Of a stretch of DNA of 35,921 bases, positions 23,436 to 31,524 are shown piece after piece; within the stretch, counting starts at the first letter, position 1, and the number at the start of each line of letters is the position of its first letter. The translations under genes were made by a program, and so were the position numbers. This stretch comes from Akkermansiaceae bacterium (lineage in GTDB: Bacteria > Verrucomicrobiota > Verrucomicrobiia > Verrucomicrobiales > Akkermansiaceae). The notes beneath the pieces were generated by a model, which ran no database searches, was not told where the DNA came from, and worked only from the letters and a program-made list of their open reading frames with translations. The stretch spans positions 1 through 35,921 of the forward strand of contig JAFLSS010000016.1 in assembly GCA_022510805.1 (NCBI GenBank), read 5' to 3'.

Positions 23436-23809
23436 TTAGCAATACGTTCTTCTAGGGTGACTCCCTTTTCGCTGATGCGTATCTTCTTCTTGCCATCCAT
23501 CTCTACATTCAGCTCATCCACCACCTTACCATCTTTCAGAACATAGACATCGACATGACGCTCATACAGATCATCCGGTATTCTCAAGGACAGTTGACCG
23601 GATTTCAGGGCGCTTCTCTCCACCCAAGCGTCACGATACGGCACGTAGAAGCTGGTACCATTTCTGACATAGGCAAGATGCACAACCGCAGGACATATGC
23701 ACAGCTCTCGCTCCTGCCCCTCAGGCAGGCGAACATCTATTTCCAATTTCGGATGAGTCGCGCACGATACGCACAGGCAGCCCATCCCAAGCACTGCTAA
23801 TCTTTTCAT
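23432..23809 (-). CDS. hypothetical small lipoprotein
   Basis: A 125-residue protein of unknown function with a lipoprotein signal (VLGMGCLCVSC, lipidated Cys16). The rest looks beta-rich: LEIDVRLPEGQERELCICPAVVHLAYV, VDVYVLKDGKVVDELNVEMDGKKKIRISEKG. It is first of the lipoprotein pair. Upstream (23810-23835) lies an AT-rich stretch with several -10-like boxes but no clear -35. It is divergent from the beta-barrel gene. Confidence 0.72.
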   Translation of the reverse strand: MKRLAVLGMGCLCVSCATHPKLEIDVRLPEGQERELCICPAVVHLAYVRNGTSFYVPYRDAWVERSALKSGQLSLRIPDDLYERHVDVYVLKDGKVVDELNVEMDGKKKIRISEKGVTLEERIAK

Positions 23810-23970
23810 GATCGAAGCTATAATATGATACTAACGCCCACCGCCCTCCCCGGCACCGAACGGCAGAAGGAGATGTCACGTTATTGATAGGTTAGATGCT
23901 GTGACGCTTCATTTGTTCAAAATATGTCCAAAAAACAACCTTCCCGGCCATGATTCAAACACATTTAAGA

Positions 23971-23999
23971 TTGACATTTTACTCCGAACAAAGTAGATA
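23971..23999 (+). promoter_or_regulatory. promoter of the beta-barrel gene
   Basis: TTGACA (23971-23976), a 17-base spacer and TAGATA (23994-23999). The ATG is at 24025, implying a leader of about 19 bases. Confidence 0.72.
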
Positions 24000-24024
24000 G
24001 GACGTATTACAAACAGATTAAAAC

Positions 24025-24684
24025 ATGCGGATTTCTCCTTCTCTCATTGCCTTGGCAAGCCTTGTAACAGCGGCGTATGCGGCTCAAGAGGCCGGTAATA
24101 CAGTGAGGAATCGCTGGAGTGCAGAGCTCGATGCGACTCTCAACCTGGCGGCTCAAAGCCTGACCGCAGATACCCCCGGAATCAACCTGCACACCGCCGG
24201 GGTGGATCTGACAGGTGTTTACGCGCTGAATGCGCACCACGCCATCACGCTGCGCCTCGGTTATGCCTCCGGCGAGGCGAGTGACTCGACCCTGCACGGC
24301 GCAGAGGTGTATGATATCGAGGGGAAGCTGAGCACGTACTCCCTGATGCCGGGCTACCGCTACACAACCCCGCTGAGCCGGCGCTGGAGCATGCGCACCG
24401 GCGTGAATGCTGGCTTTGTGTGCCACAGTGTAGAAGAGCGCGAAACCTTGGGAGAAAGCGCGTGGGTGCATGTGAGCAATTACGCATGGGGACCTGCCTT
24501 TTCAGCGGAGTTGGGGCTGAGCTACGCCCGGTCACAGCGGCTCAGCTACCATGTGAGCTACCGCTTCTCGGGCTCGACAGCTCGGCCGGAGCTGTTCTGG
24601 AATGACGGCGACACCAGCTTCTCCTCTACCCTGCGCACCCAGCTCTACCACAGCATCAGCGCCGGCGTGTCGTGGAAGTTCTGA
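24025..24684 (+). CDS. outer membrane beta-barrel protein
   Basis: A 219-residue exported protein with a signal peptide (1-20, cleavage after AYA). It is followed by alternating amphipathic beta strands such as ITLRLGYASGEA, YSLMPGYRYTTPL, WSMRTGVNAGFVCHS and LSYHVSYRFSG. It ends in a strand with terminal Phe (ISAGVSWKF), the signal recognised by the BAM complex. About eight to ten strands fit the length. It resembles the small OmpA/OmpW-like or autotransporter-barrel-like proteins, and its ligand or function is unknown. It is a single-gene unit. Confidence 0.8.
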   Translation: MRISPSLIALASLVTAAYAAQEAGNTVRNRWSAELDATLNLAAQSLTADTPGINLHTAGVDLTGVYALNAHHAITLRLGYASGEASDSTLHGAEVYDIEGKLSTYSLMPGYRYTTPLSRRWSMRTGVNAGFVCHSVEERETLGESAWVHVSNYAWGPAFSAELGLSYARSQRLSYHVSYRFSGSTARPELFWNDGDTSFSSTLRTQLYHSISAGVSWKF

Positions 24685-24733
24685 CCCGGGTGAAACAACC
24701 CGCAAAAACAGCCCATTCTTTGCGCTTTTCCGC

Positions 24734-24762
24734 TTGCCATGCCCGCCTGCGTGTGTTAGGAT
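24734..24762 (+). promoter_or_regulatory. promoter of the STAS-DUF2851 pair
   Basis: TTGCCA (24734-24739), a 17-base spacer and TAGGAT (24757-24762). ATG 24779 follows 16 bases later. An in-frame ATG at 24761 overlaps the -10 box and is not a likely start. Confidence 0.7.
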
Positions 24763-24778
24763 GGCGCATTATCGTTTT

Positions 24779-25330
24779 ATGATCGACTCATCTCTCATAT
24801 TTCACGAATTTGCAGATTGTCTCTGGATCCGCTGCACGAGCCGCGGCTGCTTTATCAACAGCCCCTCGCTGAAAACCATCGCGGATCATTATCTGATGCA
24901 AGGTGGCGCGCACATCGTGGTGGATCTGGAGCTCTGCCCGGGCGTGGATTCCACCTTTATGGGCACGCTGGCCGGGATTGCCCGGCGGTGCATCGCGGCG
25001 GATGGTGAGCTCGCCATCGCCTCGCCCACAGCGCGCACTCGCGCGGCGATGGAGACGCTCGGGCTGGATTTCCTGGTCAATATTGACCCGCCCGAAGCGG
25101 CATGGCAGGCGGATATCGCCTCCCGGCGCGAGGTGCTGGCGCAGGATACGACGGCGCTGGAGGACCAGGAGCAGCTCTCGGAGGTGGAGCGCACGCGCCA
25201 CGTGCTCGATGCGCACAACACCCTGCGCGCGATCAACAAGCAGAATGATGCGGCGTTCGGCTATGTGTGCGAGACGCTGGAGGAGGATCTGCGGCGCCAC
25301 AACAGCGGCGAGGATAACGCCCCGGCATGA
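24779..25330 (+). CDS. STAS-domain protein (anti-sigma factor antagonist-like)
   Basis: A 183-residue cytosolic protein. A STAS domain covers residues 1-105: IVVDLELCPGVDSTFMGTLAGIARRC carries the Asp-Ser-Thr (57-59) at the position of the phosphorylated Ser in SpoIIAA-type antagonists, followed by the family Gly. Residues about 115-175 form an extra charged helical segment, likely coiled coil. No kinase, phosphatase or sigma factor lies nearby, so its partner is elsewhere. The stop overlaps the next start by four bases (ATGA). Confidence 0.85.
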   Translation: MIDSSLIFHEFADCLWIRCTSRGCFINSPSLKTIADHYLMQGGAHIVVDLELCPGVDSTFMGTLAGIARRCIAADGELAIASPTARTRAAMETLGLDFLVNIDPPEAAWQADIASRREVLAQDTTALEDQEQLSEVERTRHVLDAHNTLRAINKQNDAAFGYVCETLEEDLRRHNSGEDNAPA

Positions 25331-26721
25331 CCCACCACGGCCCACAGCATCTTGCGGCGTCCTATTCCCGCTTCCGGGCTGAGATCCTGTGCAGCCCGGC
25401 GGCGGCAGATGCCCCGGAGCGCCCGGTGGAGCTCCCGGAGCTGGCTGTGCAGGAGCTCTGGGAGCTCGGCGCGCTGGGCTGTGAGGGGGTGACTCAGCGC
25501 CACGGCCCGGTGCGCCTCCTGGACTTCGGAGAGTGGAACCGCGGCGCCGGCCCGGATTTTTGCCGCGCGGAGATTGAGCTTGGCGGCACCCGCATACGCG
25601 GGGATATTGAGATCGACCCCGACGCGCGCGACTGGGAGCGCCATGGCCACGGCGCCAACCCGCTCTACAACAACGTCATCCTACACGTCGTCCTCTCCGA
25701 GCCGCCGGCAGGCTGGTTCACCCGCAACTCACTGCACTCCGAAATTCCCGTGCTCTTCCTGCCGCCGCGCCGCGTGCGCGATGCGCTGGACATGGCGCCG
25801 CCGGTAGATGCGGAGCTGGTGTCCCTGTGCCGCGCCCCGCTGGAGCAGATGCCGGCCGCGCGCGTGGAGTCCCTGCTGCAGGCCGCCGCAGCTCACCGCC
25901 TGGAGCGCAAGCGCAAACGCTTCCGCTGCAAGGAACAGGTGCTCGGCCGCGACCAAGCGTGGTTCGAATCATGGGCTGAGACGCTGGGCTACAGCGCCAA
26001 CAAGGACGCCATGCTCGCGCTGGCGCGCCGCGCCCCGCTCGACCGCCTGGGTAAGGATGCGGAGGCCATCCTCTTCGGCACAGCCGGCTTTCTGGTGCCC
26101 ATGCTGCCCGACAAAGCCTCGGCAGAGGCGCGGCTCTACCACCGCCAAGTGTGGGATTCCTGGTGGCTGCACAAACAGCATTTTGCCCTCAGCGCCCCGC
26201 GGGATATCCGCTGGTCCTACGCCGGGCTGCGCCCTCTGAATCACCCCCAGCGGCGCGTGGCCGCTCTCGCTCTCAGCGCGCTGCATTGGCGGCAGCTCGC
26301 ACCCCTGCTCACGGCGGAGCTCGCGCCGCGGCTCGAGGAGCTGCTGACCCACCTGCGCCACCCGTTCTGGGACTACCACTGCACCCTCAACTCCGCCCAG
26401 CGCAGCGCCCGGGCCGCCCTGGTAGGCAAGGAACGCGTGCGCGATTTCCTGGTCAATTTTGTCTATGTGCAAGACACCGCGCCGGCGGCGTGGGAAACCT
26501 TCCTGCGCCTCAAGAGCGCGCAAGCCCCTGCCCGCGTGGAGCGCACCGCGCGCCGCCTCTTCGGGCAGCGCAGTGACCTGGCGCCCCTGCTGCGCCACCA
26601 CTACGCCCAGCAGGCGCTCCTCCAAATTGCAGCAGATTTCTGCACCACCACCGCCTGCCGGGAGTGCCTCTTTCCCACGCAGCTGCAGCAGTGGGCCGGC
26701 GGCGGCAACCGGCTCAGTTGA
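25327..26721 (+). CDS. DUF2851 family protein
   Basis: A 464-residue protein of a family with no established function, found mainly in Bacteroidota and Verrucomicrobiota. Signature segments are VRLLDFGEWNRGAGPDFCRAEIELGGTRIRGDIEI (about 60-95), DWERHGHGANPLYNNVILHVV, and a C-terminal Cys pair near the end (TTACRECLF). The conserved Asp/Glu and the GDIEI/NNVILHVV strands suggest a nuclease-like core, but that is inference. It is translationally coupled to the STAS gene. Its last eight bases overlap the convergent L,D-transpeptidase gene. Confidence 0.85.
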   Translation: MTHHGPQHLAASYSRFRAEILCSPAAADAPERPVELPELAVQELWELGALGCEGVTQRHGPVRLLDFGEWNRGAGPDFCRAEIELGGTRIRGDIEIDPDARDWERHGHGANPLYNNVILHVVLSEPPAGWFTRNSLHSEIPVLFLPPRRVRDALDMAPPVDAELVSLCRAPLEQMPAARVESLLQAAAAHRLERKRKRFRCKEQVLGRDQAWFESWAETLGYSANKDAMLALARRAPLDRLGKDAEAILFGTAGFLVPMLPDKASAEARLYHRQVWDSWWLHKQHFALSAPRDIRWSYAGLRPLNHPQRRVAALALSALHWRQLAPLLTAELAPRLEELLTHLRHPFWDYHCTLNSAQRSARAALVGKERVRDFLVNFVYVQDTAPAAWETFLRLKSAQAPARVERTARRLFGQRSDLAPLLRHHYAQQALLQIAADFCTTTACRECLFPTQLQQWAGGGNRLS

Positions 26722-27334
26722 TGACCACCTCCGTGCCGGACGGCAGCGCGTGAAAAAGCGTGATGCAGGCCTCGCGCGTCATGCGGATGCACCCGTGAGA
26801 CGCAGGCACGCGGTACACATCCCCCACGTGCAGGCCGACTCCCTCATTCGTGAGCCGCATAAAATACGGCATCGGGCAGTCGTAGAGATTGGACCGGTGG
26901 TGAACATCCTTTTCTGAGATGCGGAAACTGCCCGTCGGCGTGAGGTGTGAGCGCGTGCCCGTGCACACCGGGAAATCCATGGCCACCCGCTCATCCACCA
27001 AGCAGAGGCCGCGCTGGCTCTGCAGGTCTATCACCACGCGCTTGCGCCCCTTGCTGCGCAGCAAGGCCTCATCCTTCCAGGTGCGGAACGTGAGGCGGTA
27101 GTCCTGGCTGCGGCGGAACTCCTCATAACTGGCCGGGAGCGCCGCCTCCGGGAAAGGCGCCACCCCATTGCGCGCCACGTGCGGGTAGCGCACGGTGATC
27201 TGCGCGGGCGGCGGCGGCAGCTTGGGCTGCGTGCTCGCGGGGTAGAGAAGCTCATCCTCCGGGGTCTGGCAACTCACCGCGCCAAATACTCCGGCCAGCA
27301 GGGATACAACAAAAATGGGTGATAGACTGCGCAT
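26714..27334 (-). CDS. L,D-transpeptidase (YkuD domain) lipoprotein
   Basis: A 206-residue envelope protein with a lipoprotein signal (SLLAGVFGAVSC, Cys22) and a C-terminal YkuD domain. The active-site motif SHGCIRM (179-185) contains the nucleophile Cys182, His180 and Arg184. GLHVGDVYRVPASHGC and TPTGSFRI are family segments. Such enzymes form 3-3 crosslinks in peptidoglycan or attach proteins to it. The ATG at 27334 is preferred over a TTG three codons upstream. An AT-rich stretch with a TATACA box lies upstream, but no good -35 was found. Confidence 0.9.
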   Translation of the reverse strand: MRSLSPIFVVSLLAGVFGAVSCQTPEDELLYPASTQPKLPPPPAQITVRYPHVARNGVAPFPEAALPASYEEFRRSQDYRLTFRTWKDEALLRSKGRKRVVIDLQSQRGLCLVDERVAMDFPVCTGTRSHLTPTGSFRISEKDVHHRSNLYDCPMPYFMRLTNEGVGLHVGDVYRVPASHGCIRMTREACITLFHALPSGTEVVIN

Positions 27335-27368
27335 GGAGATCAATATGTATAATTAGGAATTGGAGATG

Positions 27369-27402
27369 AAAAAAGCCACTTGCGGCTAGGCAAGTGGCTT
27401 TT
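27369..27402 (-). terminator. terminator after the small membrane protein gene
   Basis: AAAAGCCACTTG (27371-27382) pairs perfectly with CAAGTGGCTTTT (27391-27402) around an 8-base loop. On the minus strand the stem ends in a run of six T's. The symmetric A/T flanks could also work on the plus strand. Confidence 0.85.
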
Positions 27403-27431
27403 GCTCGCAGAAAGCGGGCACGCCCGGCACC

Positions 27432-27686
27432 TCAGCGCATATCGCCTGCGTGCTGCGGTGCGTGCTCCGCAAACTTCTGCGCCAGTTTATCCTTGGCCTC
27501 CGAGCCCCATGAAGTGGCCTCCTCTTTGATGTGGCCGAGGGCATCCATCGCCTTTTTCTTGGCCTGCTTGCCCTTGTCCAAGCCCTTCTCCCAAAGCTCG
27601 CGAGTCTTGGGGCACTGCGACGCGGCGCAGATGGCGACTGTAGCCGCCACGCCGCCCAAAAAGAATAATATGCATGATTTCATCAT
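27432..27686 (-). CDS. small hypothetical membrane-anchored protein (YtxH-like)
   Basis: An 84-residue protein from ATG 27686 (27683 is the second of two adjacent ATGs). One hydrophobic helix (about 4-22, CILFFLGGVAATVAICAA) is followed by an amphipathic Lys/Ala/Glu-rich helix with a KGLDKGKQAKKKAMDALGHI stretch. This layout recalls YtxH or apolipoprotein-like stress proteins, but the family cannot be fixed. It is flanked by its own promoter and terminator, so it is a single-gene unit. Confidence 0.65.
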   Translation of the reverse strand: MMKSCILFFLGGVAATVAICAASQCPKTRELWEKGLDKGKQAKKKAMDALGHIKEEATSWGSEAKDKLAQKFAEHAPQHAGDMR

Positions 27687-27717
27687 TCGTCTGTATGTGT
27701 GGGTTGATGTACTCCCT

Positions 27718-27746
27718 ACACTACCCCTAACCCACGCCGCGCGCAA
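27718..27746 (-). promoter_or_regulatory. promoter of the small membrane protein gene
   Basis: On the minus strand, TTGCGC (27746-27741), a 17-base spacer and TAGTGT (27723-27718). The leader to ATG 27686 would be about 25 bases. Confidence 0.55.
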
Positions 27747-27833
27747 CTTCTTTCGCTAACGGCCTGAAACAGGACACCACGCCGCGCGCCCGCTCTTCCC
27801 CTCACCGCGCCGCGGCTCGCTGCAATATTTCGC

Positions 27834-27861
27834 TTGACTTCACGCAAAAAAAGCGTAATCT
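27834..27861 (+). promoter_or_regulatory. promoter of the metal export pair
   Basis: TTGACT (27834-27839), a 16-base spacer and TAATCT (27856-27861). The ATG at 27909 implies a leader of about 40 bases. No metal-sensor operator was recognised. Confidence 0.65.
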
Positions 27862-27908
27862 GCCTCTATACAATTAAACGCTTATTTAATCATCATACAA
27901 TCACCACC

Positions 27909-28127
27909 ATGAAAAAACGCTACAAGATTGAAGTAGAATGCGCCAACTGCGCCAACAAGATGGAAGCCGCCGCCAACAAGGTGGACGGCGTGCGCCACGC
28001 CGCGGTGAACTTTATCCTGCAAACGATAACGGTCGACATCGCCGATGAGCGCGATGCGCAGGAAGTGATGAGCGCCGTGCTGCGCGCCTGCAAAAAGATC
28101 GAGCCGGACTGCACCATCTCATACTAA
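27909..28127 (+). CDS. stand-alone heavy-metal-associated (HMA) domain protein
   Basis: A 72-residue ferredoxin-like HMA protein. The metal-binding CxxC is Cys11-Ala-Asn-Cys14 (EVECANCANKMEAAANKVDGV), followed by the usual beta-alpha-beta strands. It lies 25 bases before the P1B ATPase, which lacks its own N-terminal HMA domain. The small protein therefore probably serves as the detached metal-binding domain or chaperone of that pump. The family's usual M-x-C-x-x-C reads E-C-A-N-C, which agrees with divalent zinc-type rather than copper-type binding. Confidence 0.88.
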   Translation: MKKRYKIEVECANCANKMEAAANKVDGVRHAAVNFILQTITVDIADERDAQEVMSAVLRACKKIEPDCTISY

Positions 28128-28152
28128 CCCGCGCCACAAGGGAAGTATTCTC

Positions 28153-30033
28153 ATGAGCAGGAAACAACGCATCATGCTCTGCCGCATCCTCACCGCGGGC
28201 GGGCTCTGGGCGGCGCTCCAGTTCGTGCCGCTCCGGGGGCTTCCGCTGCTGGCGGCAAGCCTCGGCATCTACCTCATCATCGGCTATGACATCCTGCTCA
28301 AATCCGCCAAAGGCATCGCGCGCGGCGCCCTGATGGATGAGAACTTCCTGATGAGCATCGCGAGCCTCGGCGCCTTGGCCCTGGGCATGCATGACAACAG
28401 CGGGGACTACAATGAGGCCATCGCAGTGATGCTCTTCTACCAAATAGGCGAGCTCTTTCAGCGCTGCGCCGTGGACAAAAGCCGGCGCAGCATCGCCGCG
28501 CTCATGGACATATGCCCGGCGAGCGCCCGAGTCCGCCTGCCTGACGGGCAGGCAGAAACACGCCCCCCGGAGGATGTGCGCGTGGGTGAGACCATCATCG
28601 TGCACCCGGGCGAGAAAATCCCGCTGGATGGCGTGGTCACCGCCGGCGAATCCAGCCTGGATACCAGCGCCCTCACCGGCGAGAGCCTCCCGCGCCCCAT
28701 CTCCCCCGGCGACACCGCCGCCAGCGGCAGCATCAACCTGCAGGGCGTGCTCCACATCCGCACCACCCATAACTACAGCGACTCCACCGTCAGCAAAATA
28801 CTCGAACTCGTCGAGGAAGCCACCGAGCGCAAATCCCGCTCAGAGCAATTCATCACCCAATTCGCCCGCATCTACACCCCCCTCGTCTGCGCCGGCGCCG
28901 CCCTGCTGGCCCTGCTGCCGCCGCTCATCCGGCTCAGCCTCCTGGACGCGCCGGCAGAGTGGAGCAGCTGGGGATACCGCGCGCTGGTCTTCCTCGTCAT
29001 CAGCTGCCCCTGCGCCCTCGTCATCAGCATCCCACTGAGCTTCTTCGCCGGCATCGGCGGCGCCAGCCGCGCAGGCATCCTCATCAAAGGCGCCAACTTC
29101 CTGGAAACCCTCGCGCGCACCCGCACCCTCGCCTTCGACAAAACAGGCACCCTCACCCGCGGGGAATTCCGCGTGACAAGCATCCACCCCGTCGCCTGCT
29201 CACAGGAAGAGCTCCTGACCCTCGCCGCACTGGCAGAAAGCGCCTCCGGCCACCCCATCGCCAAAAGCCTGCAAACCGCCTGCCCCCACACACCTGATCC
29301 CCGGCGCGTGGCAGACATCTGCGAGCACGCCGGGCGCGGCATCACCGCCTGCATCGACGGGCAGCGCATCACCCTGGGCAGCGCCGCCTTTCTGCACTCC
29401 CAAGGCATCCCGGCCCCCGAAGCACCCCACCCCGGCACCGCCGTGCACCTGGGCATCGGCAGCGCCTACGCCGGCTGCCTCTGCCTCGCGGACAAAGCCA
29501 AGGCAGAAGCCGCAGAAGCCCTGCAGGAGCTGCGAGAGCTCGGCATCCGGCGCACCATCATGCTCACCGGGGACCACGCCCGCGCCGCCGCCCCGCTCGC
29601 GCGCGAACTCGGCATCGACCAAGTCCACGCAGACCTCCTGCCGGCGGACAAGGTGAGCTGCATCGAGGCGCTCCTCACCACGGCCCCCGGCAAACTCGCC
29701 TACGTGGGGGACGGCATCAACGACGCCCCCGCCCTCTCGCGCGCCGACATCGGCATCGCCATGGGCGCCCTGGGCAGCGCAGCCGCCATCGAAGCCGCAG
29801 ACCTCGTGCTCATGCATGACAACCTGCGCCAACTCCCGAAAGCCATCCGCCTGGCGCGCCGCTGCCTCCGCATCGTCTACCAGAACATCGGGCTCGCGCT
29901 CGGCATCAAATTCACCTGCCTCGGCCTGGGCGCCCTCGGACTCGCCAACATGTGGCTCGCCATCCTGGCAGACGTAGGCGTCATGATCCTCGCCATCCTC
30001 AACGCCGCGCGCGCCCTGCGGCTCCCGGGCTGA
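28153..30033 (+). CDS. P1B-type heavy metal ATPase (Zn/Cd/Pb exporter)
   Basis: A 626-residue inner-membrane pump. The transmembrane metal site CPC is Cys285-Pro-Cys287. The phosphorylated residue is Asp329 in DKTGTLT. The actuator has TGES, and the hinge is GDGINDAPAL. The last membrane helices hold NIGLALGIKF and WLAILADVG, matching the Lys and Asp that define the zinc/cadmium/lead group (P1B-2, ZntA/CadA). It starts directly with membrane helices and has no N-terminal HMA domain. That domain is encoded by the preceding small gene. Confidence 0.93.
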   Translation: MSRKQRIMLCRILTAGGLWAALQFVPLRGLPLLAASLGIYLIIGYDILLKSAKGIARGALMDENFLMSIASLGALALGMHDNSGDYNEAIAVMLFYQIGELFQRCAVDKSRRSIAALMDICPASARVRLPDGQAETRPPEDVRVGETIIVHPGEKIPLDGVVTAGESSLDTSALTGESLPRPISPGDTAASGSINLQGVLHIRTTHNYSDSTVSKILELVEEATERKSRSEQFITQFARIYTPLVCAGAALLALLPPLIRLSLLDAPAEWSSWGYRALVFLVISCPCALVISIPLSFFAGIGGASRAGILIKGANFLETLARTRTLAFDKTGTLTRGEFRVTSIHPVACSQEELLTLAALAESASGHPIAKSLQTACPHTPDPRRVADICEHAGRGITACIDGQRITLGSAAFLHSQGIPAPEAPHPGTAVHLGIGSAYAGCLCLADKAKAEAAEALQELRELGIRRTIMLTGDHARAAAPLARELGIDQVHADLLPADKVSCIEALLTTAPGKLAYVGDGINDAPALSRADIGIAMGALGSAAAIEAADLVLMHDNLRQLPKAIRLARRCLRIVYQNIGLALGIKFTCLGLGALGLANMWLAILADVGVMILAILNAARALRLPG

Positions 30034-30065
30034 AGCCCCCGCCGGCGCGCGCGCCGCCCGGCCCC

Positions 30066-31235
30066 TCAGCGAGCCAGCTCAAACACCCGCGCCGAATCCT
30101 CCGCCGCCAGCGGATAATAGCCCCCCACCAGCCGGCCCTTATTAGCATGGAGATTCTGCACCAGCCGCTCAATATCCGGCTGCGCAATCCCCAATTCCGC
30201 CAGCGAGACAGGCATACCGATCGACACAAAAAACGCCTTGAGCAGCGCCACCCCCTCCCGCGCCGCAAGGCGATCATCCTCCTGCACCACCCCCAAAACA
30301 TTCCGCGCCAGCATCGCCACCCGCTCCGGCCGGAACTCCAGCACATACGCCAAATACGCCGGAAAAATGACCGCCAACCCCGCGCCGTGCGCCACATCAT
30401 ACAGCGCCGACACCTCATGCTCCAAAAAATGGCTGGCCCAATCCTCCTGCCGCCCGGAGCCACACACCCCATTGTGCGCCAGCGTCCCCGCCCACATAAT
30501 ATTCGCCCGCGCCTCATAGCCCTCAGGCTCCGCCAGCACACGCGGCGCCTCCTCCATCACCGCGCGCAGCAGCCCCTCGCAGAGACGATCCGTCACCACC
30601 ACCCCCGCCGTAGGAGACAAATAACGCTCCAGCACATGCGCCATCATATCCACCACACCACACGCCGTCTGATACGGCGGCAGCGTGAACGAAAGCTCAG
30701 GATTAATCAGCGCAAAAAGCGGGCGCAGCAACGCCTCCGTCCGCAGAGAAAGCTTCTTGCGCTCCGCCTCCAGCGTAATCACCGCATTACCGGAGCCCTC
30801 ACTCCCCGCCGCAGGAATCGTGAGCACCACCCCAAGGGGCAGCGCCTGCTCCGGCACAGCACAGCCGGCAAAAAAATCCCAGAAATCCCCATCATACAAC
30901 ACCCCGGCCGCAATCGCCTTCGCCGTATCAATCACCGACCCGCCGCCCACAGCCACAATCCCACACACCCCCTCGCGTCGGCACAGCTCAATCCCGCGCC
31001 GCACCGGGCCATCCGTCGGATTCGGGCGCACCCCACCCAGCTCCACCGCAGCCACCCCCGCCGCCGCCAAAGCCGCAGCCACCTCCCCCAGCAACCCCGA
31101 CCTCACAGCCGAGCCCCCGCCATACACCAGCAGCACCTTATCCCCCAGCAACTCCGCAGCCAAAGCACCCACCTGACCCTGCACCCCACGGCCGAAAATA
31201 TAACGCGTAGGCGAAAAAAACGTAAAATTATTCAT
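30066..31235 (-). CDS. iron-containing alcohol dehydrogenase (YqhD/BdhA-like)
   Basis: A 389-residue group III alcohol dehydrogenase that reduces aldehydes with NAD(P)H. The N-terminus MNNFTFFSPTRYIFG is typical. The nucleotide motif is GGGSVIDTAKAI (97-108). The metal ligands fit Asp196, His200, His269 and His283, in nearly the same spacing as E. coli YqhD (387 residues). YGGGSAVRSGLL (38-49) matches the cofactor loop. The natural substrate is unknown. The start at 31235 was chosen by family alignment and by the promoter. The frame is open further upstream but is unlike the family there. It converges with the metal ATPase gene. Confidence 0.92.
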   Translation of the reverse strand: MNNFTFFSPTRYIFGRGVQGQVGALAAELLGDKVLLVYGGGSAVRSGLLGEVAAALAAAGVAAVELGGVRPNPTDGPVRRGIELCRREGVCGIVAVGGGSVIDTAKAIAAGVLYDGDFWDFFAGCAVPEQALPLGVVLTIPAAGSEGSGNAVITLEAERKKLSLRTEALLRPLFALINPELSFTLPPYQTACGVVDMMAHVLERYLSPTAGVVVTDRLCEGLLRAVMEEAPRVLAEPEGYEARANIMWAGTLAHNGVCGSGRQEDWASHFLEHEVSALYDVAHGAGLAVIFPAYLAYVLEFRPERVAMLARNVLGVVQEDDRLAAREGVALLKAFFVSIGMPVSLAELGIAQPDIERLVQNLHANKGRLVGGYYPLAAEDSARVFELAR

Positions 31236-31259
31236 CTGAAGCCCAATTAAACCACCGGC

Positions 31260-31288
31260 ATCATAACACACCCACCCCACCGAATCAA
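31260..31288 (-). promoter_or_regulatory. promoter of the alcohol dehydrogenase gene
   Basis: On the minus strand, TTGATT (31288-31283), a 17-base spacer and TATGAT (31265-31260). The leader is about 17 bases. Nothing else was supported in the gap 31289-31524 except one weak imperfect hairpin. Confidence 0.72.
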
Positions 31289-31524
31289 TACCGCAGCCAC
31301 CCCACCCAAAAAAAGCTTGCCAAAAGCCCCCCACCCCCGCCGCCGCATTCCACCAACCCGCGCACAGCATGACCCCTTGAGGCGAAAAAACGCCATCAAG
31401 TAAGCTGTGCGGGGCACACCTTCCCCGCCTCCTCTGTGGCCACCACCGGAGAAGCAGGCGCCGCCCGCAACAGAAGCCTCATCTTCACGCAGTGCTTATA
31501 ACACGCTGTTATTCTGACGCGTCT

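Noticed and set aside
23887..23897. 11-base sequence ATAGGTTAGAT repeated at 35768-35778
   Set aside because: A single shared 11-mer is expected by chance in 36 kb and there is no common context.
29952..31250. Plus-strand frame of 432 codons opposite the alcohol dehydrogenase
   Set aside because: Its product is an Arg/His/Pro-rich shadow, and the dehydrogenase on the minus strand has all its metal and cofactor motifs.
31376..31402. Hairpin CTTGA-GGCG...CGCC-TCAAG between the acyltransferase and dehydrogenase genes
   Set aside because: The stem is short and interrupted, and its A/T-run is in the loop rather than after the stem, so it is not a terminator.
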